In this document: positions 1 to 13,746 of the stretch, piece after piece
How positions within the stretch are numbered: the stretch's first letter is position 1
Layout of the letters: each line of letters starts with the position of its first letter
Source: Brugia malayi
Taxonomy: Eukaryota; Nematoda; Chromadorea; Rhabditida; Onchocercidae
Direction: 5' to 3'
Length of the DNA stretch: 64,000 nucleotides
Assembly: GCF_000002995.4 (NCBI RefSeq)
Contig: NW_025062475.1
Location: 9,056,187 to 9,120,186, forward strand
Made by a program: the position numbers and the translations under genes
The notes under the pieces: generated by a model
Databases searched by the model: none
What the model saw: the letters and a program-made list of their open reading frames with translations, nothing else
Told to the model about the DNA's origin: nothing

Positions 1-1085
1 CATTCATCTCTTTCACATGTTCATTTTCGATTCTCATTAAATGCTGAGCAACTCAGCTTTTAATGAATTTAATGGTATTGAGGTCTTAATTCCAGTGAAC
101 CATGAAGAGGCAAATTTCGTGACAGCTAAAACTATTTTAGTGTACCTTTATTAACACAACTTTCAATTGTTTTTTCTAATCTAAAAAATAATTTAATGCT
201 ATTCTCTGCTTAAATAATGTCTTGGCACTCATCGTTGTCACAATTAAATCAATATTACCAACTTTCATCAATTTAATTATTGCTAAACTAAATACTTTTA
301 CATAAGGAACTTAAAAGTTGCCAAGTGAATTGCTATCGTTGGTGCTGTTGCAATGTCATTGCTACCGATTATACTGATTAATGAAAGATGGATAATTAGT
401 AGCTTTATTTTGGTCGAGAACTCAATACTTTTTGAATTTAGTGAGTAAATTACATTGAAAGAGAAATATATATTTCGTTTGTTTAGTAAAAAAAATAACT
501 TAAAATAGCTTGATTAAAGTATTTTAAATTGATGAACTGTGTAAATGGGGCTATCAAGACTAAGACGAATTTAGTGGCATTTTTATTGAAATGATAACTC
601 TGGGTCTGAGTTACATATGTTCTCGATTTTCGAAGCACTCTTAACTCCTATCATCACAATTTTTATCATTTATCTTTTTATTGTCTAACGAAAATTGAAA
701 TGGCTTTTTGATTTCGAATTAAGTGAGATGGACCTTATAATTATTTAGCATTGATATTGCAGTTAGAATTGAAATGTGGAATGAAAAGAAAGAAAGAAAG
801 TGAGAAAAAAAAAGTCTAAGAAAGCAAAAACACATTCTGGAATTATTTTAGATTAGAAAGAAATTTATACGCAAAATATTATGGAGTGATTGAAACAATT
901 TATTTCATTCCTTTTCACTAACCAACCACCGAACTTTTATTTAAAAGTGTTTGAAGTTTAAGACACAAAATTCTATAGCAATTGTTCCAGATGACAACAT
1001 TCAAATGCTCTTAAAGCCTTGATGAATATATTGATAAATCCACAACAAACAATAAAAGAAGCATTCTGTGATCCAGCAGTTTTAC

Positions 1086-1447
1086 AAGAGGAGGAGAATA
1101 AAGAGAGAAGAGAAAGAGTTGGGGAATAAGAGGAGGGAAAAAGAGGGAGAGAGGAGAGATGGAGAGCAGAAGAGGGAAAGGGGAGAGATGGAGAGGACGG
1201 GAGAGAGAGGAGAAGGAGTAGGGAAGAGAGGAGGGGAAGAGGAAGGGGGAGACAGAGAATAGGAGGGAGAAAGAGGGAAAGAGGAGAGATGGAGAGGACA
1301 GGAGAGGAGAAGAGGGAGGGGGAGAGGTAGAGAGGGCAGGAGAAGAGGAGAGAGGAAGGAGGGGAGAAAGAGGAGGGAGAGAGAAAGGATGGAGAAGTGG
1401 GAGAGGAGAGGGGGAGGGAAGGGGAGGAGGAGAGGGGAGCGGAAAAT
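1086..1447. repeat. Polypurine (GA-rich) tract
   Basis: About 360 bp of almost pure A/G on the plus strand, made of irregular GAGGGA/GAGAGGA units. The apparent open reading frames across it (Arg/Glu/Gly-rich on plus, Ser/Pro/Leu-rich on minus) are products of the base composition, not genes. Confidence 0.9.
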
Positions 1448-2126
1448 CCAGCTCACCGTTCTCCAGGGGAGCATGTTTGCGATACTGGCAGCAAACAGTG
1501 ACCGATATCAGAAACTGATCAGATCAAAAATCCCGAACCTTCTATGACTTACTTCCCGCTTTGCAGGTAGAACATAACCACACAAATATCGGTCAGTCTA
1601 GAATAGAAACAAATTTCGACGAAATAAACAGATGCTGAACGGAATCGATGATTACGTGAAGTGTAATTCGTGAGACCCACGTGGGTTAGTGGGCAACACT
1701 AAGTGATATATATGATATGTGTAACAACAGTAGAAAAGTATTCACAACACTGGATAGAAATTCAAGCACGAAGAAGTGACAAACAAATCTCATAATTTAG
1801 AGCCAATCAGTTAGTCATATTTGTCATGGCCATGATAAACTATCTACACAACAGAACTCTCTTCTGGTTCGTATAAATGATATTAGTCATCAATAAAATA
1901 TGCAAATGCACATGAAATAATCCATGAATTAATCCTCACAAATTGAATGCATTGCGATTAATTGTTCCGGAAATATTCTAGTACAAACATTATATTGTGT
2001 CTGTTTTAATGTGACATTTGTTTACTATTGTTTGACAAATAGTAGAATTTGTAAAATTTCATCCCACATTTACGCATTGTATATAATATATCTGAGGAAA
2101 ATTTTTAAATCTTCAATAGGATTTCA

Positions 2127-2170
2127 AGCCAAATGATTAACTGAGAATAGCCAAATGATCAACTGAGAGC
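2127..2170. repeat. 22-bp tandem duplication
   Basis: Two adjacent copies of a 22-bp unit that begins AGCCAAATGAT and differs at only a few positions. It lies in intergenic DNA. Confidence 0.8.
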
Positions 2171-3099
2171 ATATTTTTATGCTTTGTAACGAATATAAGT
2201 TGTTATTTTTATGTGTTCAATAAATGATCCTTATTAAGGAAGTTTTTATTTTATTTCTTCATTTACTAATAGTAAAATAGATTTCGGTAAAATCGCTGAA
2301 GTAATGAACTGATTGACATTCATCTTACGATATGTTTTTGATTATAATTATCAAAGAAATGAATACTGTTTGATGCATTTTGTTATTATTAGTAACAAAT
2401 TCATTTTTTTTCCAGTGATATTTTACGCAAGTATAGTATCAATTTCTACGTGACCACAATAGGAAAAAACATGGGAATATGTAGATAAAGTTGATTCAAC
2501 GGGAGTATGCTCAATTATTTATTTTCAGTTTTTTTTTTTTGAAAATATGAGAATATAATAGTAACATACAAAGAAAGAAACTCTGTTTAATTGCAGCTCA
2601 CACATTACTCACACGATTTTGTTGAATCACCTGAAAATTCAATATTTCAGCGCATTTAATGTTATAGTATTAAAACGAATACATAATCATAAGTTCACAA
2701 TAAATGGTGAGGCCACGTAATTATAAGTGATTAGTCTAAAGTATAGAATTATGATATACAACAAAAACATTTATTTTCAAATATTTCTTTTATCTTACAA
2801 TGTAATAACCAGCACTCTCCCAACATTTAACAGTAGTTGGGCGAGAATCACTAATCATCAAGATTATTCGAGCTAAATAATATAAAGGCTCTGGATGGGA
2901 TCACCTCAACCAAGTGATGGTGGTCTCAGCATAATCAGTTCCAACCATTAAAAAGCAACAAGAATAACAAAAAACTGAAATTCAAAGCCACTACTTACTT
3001 AAAGTATATATAATTGTCTCCCTGCTTGATAAAACTCGGGATTAAAACATAATCAAGTATGGTTTTACGTTTTTGCAATTTAAGCGTAAATGATTTGCC

Positions 3100-6000
3100 T
3101 CACTCATCATCTTCTTCTTCCAAGCCTAACTGGCCATACTTGGATTTTTTGGAAGGCGGTGATGACTGTTCAGAATCGAAAGCTCGTGAAGCAGCAGCCA
3201 TTGCAAGCACCGCTAATCCATCTTCCGTACTTTCACTACTCGACTGCCTCGAAAGCAAGGCAGCTGAGCGTTTACTGTTGGTTCCCGATGCATTTAGTAC
3301 ATCCCTACAAACACGTGCCTATCAACCGCATTCCAATATTAAATTTACACAATTTTTTTTTTTTGCTATGAGGTTTTCGCTATTTGATACATAAGAGGGT
3401 ATGACAAAATTTTCATTACAAAAAAGTTGCTAAGAAAATTAGTCATCACGACAAACATTTCAATATTATATAAATATACATAATATTGTACAAGTTCATT
3501 CTTATATTTTCATACTGATAGTTTTTGTTCGCAATGGGAATCCAGAATTCATGTTTCTCAGAAGGCATGCCAGTTTCAACAAAGAACGGAATAAGATACC
3601 TTTTTCCATTTTTATCAACTGATCCAGTTGTTAAATGTTGTTCAGAACGCAATTTCTGACTGATTGGTGATTCTTCAGCGGTCTGCCAAGTAGATGATTC
3701 AGACTTACCAATTATTTCTAGAAATTTTCCTTGAAAATTAACCGTAATTACTTAAAAGGTTTCTTATTTTTCAAATAAAGATTTCAAAATAACCAGTTTC
3801 ATTTATATAGAAATGTTGATGACAAAATATAAAAAGATGCTCTTTCCTCCAATGGAAACTCTAACAGAGCAGTTAGCACCATAGTTTTTCGTAGTTTTTA
3901 AATTTTAAAAGCTTTCAATGATAATTATTCAAAATTCGAAAAAATCCTGCTCAGTAGATTGCAATTATAAATCAGCTGCTAATAATTTACCATTAACTTC
4001 ATCTTCCTTATCCTCAGATGCTTCTAAATCTGCAGCTATACTAGCTACAGCTGCTGCTGTTTCCAGAGTCTCGGCTGTTGATGGTGCCCTCGGTTCAGTT
4101 GTTATGCGGGGTCGACAAACCACCGGCCTCGAGATCTCCTGAATAAAACATTAGAATTACAAATGCTTTGCAAGCAGATTTCATTTACAGTAAACGGAAG
4201 GAAACAGTAAAATGGGACCTGTCGAAATGTCGGAAGAGGATACGAAGAACGCGATTGAACCCGTGGAGCAGTATAAGACAAAGAATCAATGGCAATAAGC
4301 CTCGAGCGTGCATTTCCTATAAATATTTAAGCTATATTTTCCATTGAAAAGGTAGACAACACTGCTAAATATATGCAACTCAGAAAAACGCTTCCAAACT
4401 GCCGACTTTGAAAAATCAGTCATACATTAAAAAATTCCGCAAATTTAAACGAAATTACAGCTAAGTATGATACAAAATCAATAATCAAGTGTAAAATACA
4501 TCAAATAAAATCACCCTCAACAAGATGAGAATAATTTAAATGCTGACCAGCAATAAAAGTCTTAAAATGAAAGTGTTATAGGAAATATTTGGAAGTCAAA
4601 ATAAATGTGGGAACAAAGAATTCCAAGAAACTAGATCCCACATCAATTCCTGGAAAGAGGGTGAGTAAGAGAGAGAGGGAGAGATGTAGTTCTTAATGTG
4701 CTATTGATGAAGCTAAAAGTACATTACACAAAAAGGTTAGACATCGCCGTCTTAACTCATATTCGTTTAATACACGAAAAGAGCTTAAACAATAAAAATG
4801 CACGAATCACTTATAAATAAAATCTTATTTGTTAAATGGAGCTATAAAAAGTAATTTAAAAGTAATTGGAGAGCCTAAAAAGTAATTTAAAAGAAACTCA
4901 CCACTGATGAATTGTCGTTCGTCATGTTGTCGGAAATAGGGGCCAATTCTGGATGTTGCTGCATTCACAGGTCTACAATTGCTCAAATAATTTAGATAAT
5001 CTATTTTTGTTCCCAAAATTTTAATTTATATTGTAAATAACCTCCTAAAATTTCTCCTACGACTTTTTACACTTTTTTTCAAAAATAATCGGTATATTAC
5101 TTCTTAGATATTTGAGTCTACTATCGGAAGAATAATAACATGCTAAAGCAGCTTATTATCTCCACATTTTTCCTCTTAACCAATTCAGTCATTGTTAAAT
5201 TACACTATACTGTCTGGATCCGTTGAAGAATCTGTTTCAGAGACAACATAGCACACGCAAAATAAACATTACCTAAAGTTCTTCATCCTACAATCACTGT
5301 TCTTAAAATATTAAGAAAAATTACCGGTTAGAGTAATCCATTGGTAAAACAACATTTGTTGGTGCCCGTCTTATTCTACTATCCAAAGAAATGGTACTGC
5401 GGTTGCGCCAGTTCGGTAATGGACGAGAAGCGCCTGTACAAATATATTTAAGACAAACAAAAACAAACATAATTATAAACTAATAACATAGTTGAATGGA
5501 AAATCGAGTTTTTTTTTCAACACTTAGATCTAAAATAATGGCTTTAACTTACCTACAGTAGCAATATAGCGTGATGGTAAGCGTACCGGCTGACCAGGGA
5601 TAGGAGATGTTCCTGTGCGATTTCGCAATACGATCTATAAAATTACATTTTAAGACTAAAGCAGGATAACTTTTTTAAGAACAGAAAAAGTTACTGGTTT
5701 TTGTAAGGCAGATCTTGAAGACGCAAATGTTAAATTCATCGATGCTGATGCAAGAGATGCACTGCTTGTTGAACCCAATGATATCATTTCAGGCGCCTCA
5801 ATAGTCGATCTATTAACTGCTGTATTATAAAAAGTTCTGAAACATAAGGAATGATAGTTCATTATTTGAAAAGTTCAATATGGTTAAAAAGCACTAATAT
5901 ATATGTATCTAATTCTTCCAAAGCATAAGATTTTTCTTTCATATTAATTTAAGTTAAATTTGCCATGTTTACTTCAATTTATTGTGAAAACTGAAAATGA

Positions 6001-9000
6001 TATGTAATAATGAATTTGCATACTGACTAAATGTATAGCAGACTTGCAAACTGATAAGGTAAATGGAAATTTGTTAATGAACCAATTAACAGTTTACATT
6101 TTAGCAATCAAGTTTAACAACTTTTGAAAGTTTAAGATCTGCATGAATTTATTATTGGACAGTGTACAAAGATAAAATTTTTTACATGTTAAACAGATAT
6201 ATTTACATTTCTTGATAAGAAAATTCTTAAAATTTTATGAATCTATTTAAAACGAATAGTTAAACTATTAAAATCAGAATTACCTTCTGAATCCAATCTT
6301 GGGAGTAAAAGTAGCAGCAGTGGGGGCTGCAATTCTTCTAGAAATTAACTGTGATGCTGATGCTGCTGCTCTGGTCGGTCCACCATTCAAAAGATCCTGT
6401 ACCATTGATTTCGAAAGCTGTTCTTGTGAACGATATATGGAGGGGCTTAATATATTACCTGCAAAAAAACTCCAGAACACTTAGTTTGGAAGTTTACCTT
6501 CAACAAAGATAATCAAAAGAAATAAATAATTAATATAAAATCCGAATTCAGTACACGGCAGAATATGTTTGTAGATGATTCGAAGAAGTTATGACCGCCA
6601 AAAAATTAGTTGCTGCAGACGATACTTAACTACTGATTTAAAATTAAATTTAACCAAAACTCACCGCCTAAATAATCTCTGACGTCTGACAGTGAATATC
6701 GAGTTCCAGGAGTTCGTCTGGAACATATCAATTTCATTACTTAATAGATTGGCTCAAATATTTTCGATAAATTCAAGTTAGTTCAGAAGCTTTAGCAAAA
6801 CCAATAAATATGCAAAAATAGTTAAATCCATGAAGTAGACCTTATTTTGGTTTTGGGAAAATTCTCAGTCACAAAGGGTCTAGTTCGAGCACAAGAATAA
6901 AGGTCTTCTTCATGCCATGACCTGTGTATTGACACACCATGCTGCAGTAATACGTCTCCAGAGTTTCTGGAACAGAAACAGAGATAGTTGAAATACAATG
7001 CAGATTTTACCAAAACTTTGAAAATTTATCTTCGGAAGCTAAAAAAAAGAATGTACGAAGAAAAGGAATCAATCACAGTGAATGGTTAGAGGAAGGTTTA
7101 TTGTCTTAATATATTACTTCAATTCTTCTTTGCTATTGTTGAGTATTTCAGCTTTGTATAATAAATGTATAACAAAAAAACATGATAAAAAATGAGGAGC
7201 AGCAAAAAAATATTTATCAAGCATACAGTACGTAAATAAACAGACCTTAAACAGATCCCTTTAGCTGGTATATTTATTTTTACATCAGTCCCACTTTTCT
7301 CTTCTCTTCTTTCATCAATAACAACGAATTTTATTGGTAAGTCCTTATTTTCTTCATCAGTATCTCCTATAAATTATGAGGTAATATTTCTGTTGTACAA
7401 GAGAGAAACCAAAGACGAATTTCCTAATGTTACCCGTGTTATAAAAAAAAAATACGAACAAGGGAAAGCAGTGAAATGCATATGTAAAAATATTTAGACA
7501 ATTAAGCTGAAGATAAAAAAAAAGATTGTTAACCACGCTAACAATGATGACCATAAAAAAAGATATCAATATTACGTACACAATCCATAATCGTCGATTC
7601 ATGAACATAAAATTAATAATCTTATATTTCAAAGCTTTAATATTAAAGAACAGTCTCAATGTTTGCAAAGTAATCAAAACTTAAGTATTTAAAAAGAAAA
7701 ATGAATACAGCTAACCTCTAGCATCAGTAGCAATAGAAGGATCTGTTAACGGCTTTGAATCAGACTTCACATCATTCTGAGTGTGGATATTACTCTGGTG
7801 ACAGAAAAAGGATAAGATGAATCAAAGACTATCTTAATGCTAAGGAATAAAACTTTCTTGTTGAAAGCGATGATTTGAAGCAAAGAAACACATAAATAAA
7901 ACGAATTCTGACTTCATTGAGAACAAAGTTGAACCAAAAGAAAGTAAATATCGTACCTTTATAAAAAACCACCAAATCTGATGGACAAATAATACTGCAT
8001 ATTACTTCTCAAGAAGTCTTCGAACAAATCGGAGTAAATATCGTACCTGTTCAACAGACAGAGCGCTGCGAATATTCGATGTGTTATTCATTGGAACTAC
8101 TCCTTGCTGCACAGTAATTGTTTCCCATTGTTCCATAGTATTAGTTGAAGTATGATTTTTTTTAGCTGGAAAATAATCAAAATGACCTAAATTATATTAA
8201 AATGGAAAAAAGTATGCCATATAAAAATGGTACTCCGATGGAAAAGATAAAATGTGTACGGAAAGAGCAAAACAATCAATCAGAGAGCTATAAAACATTA
8301 TACTATATCGCACAATTAATTTTAAATTAAGGATACTAAGGATAAAGGCAAAAAAAAATTCCTTGAGAAAATATAATCTGTTAGAAAACATGTTTAATTA
8401 ATCTTTGAAACTGTAATTATCATGTCCTTCAAAAAAACGGTAATCAGATAGGATAAAATAAGAGAAAGCTGCAGAGCAGTTTTCTCATATTTTATAGTCC
8501 TAGAAACAAAAGAAAAAGTGCGCTAACCAATATGCCTGAAGCAGAAGTTTGATCCATCACCAAAATCTAAACCAAGGGCGCCGCATTCTCTACATGGTGC
8601 AAAAAGACGTTGTCGATGATCATCATAAATGTCTTGAATCATAACAATCAGCGCAAATATTTAATTAACAAATGAGTACATACATAAATCAAGTGAGTAA
8701 TAGATTAAACGAAAAACATAATGTCAGTGCACAGTAATGTAGATGTCAAGCGTATGAAGTACAATTAGTTAACAAACTTACGTGCAACACAGTGATTCAT
8801 TTTTGGAAGTGTCCAGTTCGAACAATGATGCACTTTCTTTATCCCTAGCTCATTTTCATTCTCATGAGAAATACATTTCAGGTCTTTCCCAAAATCCAAA
8901 ACTCGCTCGATTTGTTCACATAATTTGCTTAATAGAATTCGAATAATGTGAGAATCGTGCTCTACACTCACTTCGTTTGACTCTTTGCTTATTTCAGAAT

Positions 9001-10993
9001 TTGTTGCAGTGACTGCTTCGTAATATTTGTCATTTGACGGAAGACTGTTCTGAATATCAATTGTTTAGAAAGAGTTGTACTCAAAACCAATGCATATTCA
9101 ATAATGATCATTCCTAGCCACTAGAAATCCACACAAATAGTTAAGGTATTAGGCAAAACTGATTGGCAATACAGGGAAATCAAATTGCTGGGGAAAATAC
9201 ATCTACAATACTTTCCAAAGATAAAACACGACTTACTTCAGGAATAAGGAAGATACATTGTGCACATTTTATGTCATCTGTTTTAAGATAATCTAATTTG
9301 TGTTCTTCAGAACCATCCCACTCAAGCCTTGCTTTCAGCCTTCTTAACATATATTGGTCCTTTGCCGAATGATGCGAGTGGTACCTCCTATTAGCAAGCT
9401 GAATCTCCCGTAAGTGACTATCTTCAACTTTTGGTTCCTCTGAAAAGTTTGGTTTGTATTTCATGTACATGTTCATTAATTTAAATAATTTTTTCAAAAA
9501 TTAATTTTTAGTTCCAAAATACTCCATATAATATTTGTAGGATGAAAATCAGAGAGATTTCTTACAACAAATATAGCGTAATACGTCTTAAGAGCATATG
9601 TTCATAAGCTACCTTTCTTTTGATCACCCAAAGCCTTGGCGTACGAAACAGTGAGACGACGGACTTTTTCGGCTATCAATTTCCGCAAATCACGAGTAAC
9701 AGATAATTTCCGCTCGAGAGCAATTAGTTGACAGCGAACTACTTCTTCATCAGTCCAAACTTCAGCATTCCTGTTTAAAATATCTGTTGTTAAACAGTAA
9801 AAAATGTGTAACTACTTTCCCGTAAGAAAGTGAAAAAATTAGGAATTGGATAAAAGATGGAATGAATCCCACTTTTTACTTGAAAAAAAATCCATTTTTT
9901 CATTTCTTCTTTTAAGAGATCAATGCAAATTACGCACAGCATTATGGTCGCATTTCATCAAAAAATGCATATTATTAAGTAAACAAACAGCTAACTAAGG
10001 AATCATATATTACTTCAGAGGATCTTCATCATCGTCATCCAAAAGAAGATCATTGAACAGATCTTGTTCTGCACAAGCCCAATCTTCTACTGTCATCAGC
10101 GTTTCATCATCAGTGCTAAAAAGTTGTTGCTTCTGATTGCCTAATATAATTTTTTGGACTTCAGATGGATATTTTTCATTTTCCTTTTATCAGTGTATCA
10201 AATTTAGATTCCTCTGAATCTACATATACAAAATCTCATCCCAAAATCAAGAAAATTGGTAACCACATAGATACAAGAACTCACGTCGTGGATACATCTT
10301 TCGCTTTATTGAGCAAAGTTTTTTCAATGCGACGCTGTTCTGCCATAGCATGCTGTGCCAATTGTTGGAAGAAACGAGTATGCTTTAAAAACAATAGGAA
10401 TAGAAGCTTTTATTTTAAATTGTCACATGTAGTATTTCTGCGTAGAATAATCTAATGTGTACCTAAAATTTCTTCTAAAACTATTTAGTCTTTTAATGCA
10501 TTGTGTCTTCAGATGGTAATATAGTTGTATTATAGAGGCAAATGAGTTTCTTAGAGAGCTTTATATTAGCAATCGATAGATCATTAAAAATGCCATACCA
10601 CTTCACAGAAACCTTCAACTGTCAACTCTGAGGATGGCCGATAATTTTTACACGCCAGCTGCGTTCGACGACTAACATATGCGCAGCGTTGCATGCAAAT
10701 TTCTTTTTCGCTTTCATCATCATCAATCCGGTACTTCCACGCACGTCGACTTAAACGAACCCGCCTATTCCCCTCGCTCGCTTTTTGTTTTATTTTCTAA
10801 AATAAATTCTGTCGGATCATTGAAAAGTTTAAAAAGTTGGACATGCATTGACCAACAATTACGATATAACTGTTGAAACTAACAAACAATGTAAAGAGCA
10901 CAATTTCCAATCATTTACCTTACAGATAGCAGACAATGTGAGATCGTCATGCAATGCATGACCAAATTTCTCATCACCTGTCTTTGTTCCCAT
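3100..10993 (-). CDS. KANSL2-like protein (NSL histone acetyltransferase complex subunit)
   Basis: Many-exon gene. The N-terminal half matches the KANSL2/NSL2 family: a first Cys/His cluster (AICKYRIDDDE...CMQRCAYVSRRTQLAC...GFCE; exons 10993-10919, 10733-10599, then from 10382), an acidic stretch (DLLLDDDDEDP near 10040), a basic helical segment near 9700, and a second Cys/His cluster at about 8830-8530 (HHCSNW...NHCVAHIYDD, CRECGALGLDF...FCFRHI). In the family these clusters support assembly of the MOF-containing NSL complex in the nucleus. The C-terminal half (about 8160-3100) is low-complexity, rich in Ser/Ala/Arg, and ends in a lysine patch plus an acidic tail before TGA at 3100-3102; I recognise no domain there, and several of those exons are tentative. 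One junction, between the exons near 10285 and 10140, does not resolve cleanly in phase. A possible trans-splice acceptor lies at 11010. It follows DCTN4 closely on the same strand. INO80D is a related family with the same zinc clusters. Confidence 0.7.
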
Positions 10994-11411
10994 CGCTGCA
11001 GTGATTCCTGCTAAACAGAATAGTTTACACAGAACCTGTGCACAATGAGCAAAATTAGTTAAGATTCACTTTTGACTGACATATGTATTTACACGGTAAG
11101 AAGAAATGAGAAAAAGAAAAAAAATGCACAGAAATCCTCCTAACCTGAATTTCAAAATTCCCCAACTAACAGATAATGGAAATACTGTAATAATTTCTTA
11201 CTTTTCTTTCAACCCTATTTGCCTCTCCCTCTATTTGTGCACAATAATAATTAGATCAGCACAAAATAAGCAAAGCAGCTTTTGACCACATGGAAACAAC
11301 TATTAGCATTTCAAATATTTATTTTGGAAATACTTCGTAAGAAAACAGCAACAGATGAAAGCAAAGTTGGACTAATAAACCAAAAAGGACAAAAAAAAAA
11401 AAATGTACATC

Positions 11412-11417
11412 TTTATT
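11412..11417 (-). terminator. AATAAA poly(A) signal of dynactin p62 gene
   Basis: AATAAA on the minus strand about 40 nt after the DCTN4 stop codon. About 400 nt further on is the acceptor that probably starts the KANSL2-like mRNA. Confidence 0.6.
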
Positions 11418-11457
11418 AACAGTAAAATAGTAACTCAATTTAAACGTAAAAACATAA

Positions 11458-13735
11458 CTATCCATTTACAGCAGTATCAAATCCTTCTGCGGCTTTAGCC
11501 ATACCCAGGAATACACACACCTTATGCTGAAGCCAAGTCTGATTACCACCATGTTCGAAAGAGCTACTACAGTTATTATATTTCACAATCAACGCCAATT
11601 TTCTATTTTCACCTTCACTTGCATAAACATTAAATCTTATACCAATGCGATGCCGTCGTCTGAATACAATGAAACTGAAAAATAAATCCTGAATAAACTT
11701 TATATTCTACTGGAAACACAAATTACAACAAGGCGAATCCGTGATACAAGAGAGCCACATTAATATAAAGAATGGCAAGTGTAAAAATATTTCAATTATT
11801 TAATATAAAAAACATAAAAGTATTCCATCGGTATCAAAAAGGATCACATCGGCAAAATAACCAACCCTTCACTTTCGTTAGCAGACTTTTCAAATGTTTC
11901 ATCCCATTCCATCGCATCATCTCTGTTTGGTAGAGAGAGTTCAATGACAGGTGAGTCGCACTATAAGATATAAACTTAAAACAAACACACCAACAGAGAA
12001 TTTTTCAAATATTGTGAATTATGAATTATGTCGATTACTTATACACCTTATACGTGTAATATGTCAATAAACTACACTATAAAAATTTGAGACAGGAAAC
12101 TGCATCATTTACCTTAACATACGATTTATCTTCACTTGTATATGGAACAATTATAATGCGTGCAAGACTTGCGGAGAAATTGGATACAGTAAGAAAAAGT
12201 GGACACCACTGATTGCTGATGAGAGCTGCTTGACGTGACAGACGAATATCCGGCACATGATTTCCAGCCAAAACCTACAGAAATTTACAAAGTTATTAGC
12301 AAACAGTTTCACGAAAATTACAATAAAACGGCAACTAATTCCGCACATACTCACTAATAACTATCAACTTTAGAATGAAATATTTGACTTAATACCTGGA
12401 TCTTGAATTTAATCGATGTAGGACTATATTCTCCCTTGCATAAACTGTGGTCGCACTGTTTGCAACGTATTGAATGGCGTCCAACAAGAGGAGTTCTAAT
12501 CGGCAACAGAGGTCGTCCATTGGCAAGAGGTTGTTTTGCTTCTTGCATCAAAGTTGCAATTCTTCCGATGTCTATGAATGATATAAATAAAAGTTCAGCA
12601 CAAAAAAAAGGAAAAAAAAAACATTTCAACTTGAACTATCGGGTAGATTTTTTCTAATCAGCGGCATTTTCACTGGCATTTCCTTAGCAACTGTTGCATG
12701 ACCACTATTACTAAAAAAAGACGGTCAATATTATTAAATGGTGAGAATTTTTTTTGTGAAATATATAAGGAAAATTTAAAGTTAAGAATAAAGCAAAATC
12801 GTATCTCAAATAGTGTTTTTCATTTAAGATTAATTTAAACGCTATATGAAATAAACGATAAAAAAATGTAAGAAATATGCAAATATTTCAGCAAATACCT
12901 ATTTCCTGTTCACTAAAAATATAATCATCCAACGATGGAACATCGTCTGTAGGTTCTAATGTAGGAAGTTTTTTTTCTGTTCGTTCAGCCAACGCTGCCT
13001 TTCGGCGGTTGTACATTGTCTGCAGGCCAAAACGATCCGAAAGAACAGTACCAAGATTTGATCTTCTGCAATACGCTACCATCTTTCAAAGTTGTCAGCA
13101 TTTAAACTGTACAAGAAATAATAATATAAATTAGTGGTATAAGAAACAGCAAGAAATAATAATGGTACTTCCTCACCTTTTAGAATATTTGTGTCGTTCA
13201 CGATCAGCTCTTTCGATAGCAGCGTAATTTCTCATTCTTTCTAGAAATGCAGACAACAGATACTCATCCTCAAGCTGATATTGTGGCCAAGTTGTGGATG
13301 AAGCGGAGTCCGGTATACCCGAATCAGTCGTCGTCCAACGACACGTATTGCATGACAAGTGATAAGTTTCATTAGATGCCCGTATGACAGCACTCACTCC
13401 TACAATGCTAATAAATATGCTGAGACAAAGTCTGAACACTGGTTGTAAAAAATATCTAGACTCATTAATTACCGAAGTCTGCGACCAGTATCAAAGTACC
13501 CACCACAAATTGGACACTGATAGCAGTTCGAGCACCGATTCCTTTTTTGCCGTGCTTCACCAGTCGATACATTGTCGAGACAAGATGGACAGAATGACGT
13601 GTCCATTTCTTGGCATACGCATAATATACACCGTATATTGGAACAGTGTCGACAAAAGTACAAGCGATTCAAACTTTCCCATTCACCGCAACTACACTCA
13701 TACTTTACCTGATCGATAGAAAACAATGCTGTCAT
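11458..13735 (-). CDS. dctn4: Dynactin subunit 4 (p62)
   Basis: p62 sits at the pointed end of the dynactin complex, which links dynein to cargo. The first exon (13735 to about 13472) carries the family's Cys-rich RING-like region: CSCGEW, LYFCRHC, FCPSCL, NRCSNCYQCPICGGYF. The next exon has HLSCNTCRWTTTDSG, matching the p62 segment around a CxxCRW motif. Later exons include the pair RCKQCDHSLCKGEYSPTSIKFKIQ (near 12480-12400), equivalent to the conserved CRKCEHNL...NPTSIKFKIQ block of vertebrate DCTN4, then beta-rich segments (about 12270-12110 and 11930-11880) and a final exon with RRRHRIGIRFNVY. TAG is at 11458-11460. The start is chosen because ATG at 13735 lies 8 nt after a TTTTTCAG acceptor (exon starting at 13743), a likely trans-splice site. 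No broken exon seen. Confidence 0.9.
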
Positions 13736-13746
13736 GTTCCTTACTG
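13736..13746 (-). promoter_or_regulatory. Probable SL trans-splice acceptor for DCTN4
   Basis: A poly-T run ending in CAG lies just before the ATG on the minus strand, with no in-frame coding sequence upstream. This is the usual layout of a spliced-leader addition site in nematodes. Inferred, not shown. Confidence 0.45.

Larger units (their letters stand above)
1..3099. other. Gene-poor AT-rich spacer
   Basis: I see no exon in this stretch on either strand. It is AT-rich and holds a long polypurine tract (1086-1447) and a 22-bp tandem duplication (2127-2170). It lies downstream of the KANSL2-like gene, whose stop codon is at 3100-3102 on the minus strand. Confidence 0.6.

Noticed and set aside
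1068..1474. Open frames on both strands across the GA tract
   Set aside because: Composition-driven: only Arg/Glu/Gly/Lys on one strand and Ser/Pro/Leu/Phe on the other.
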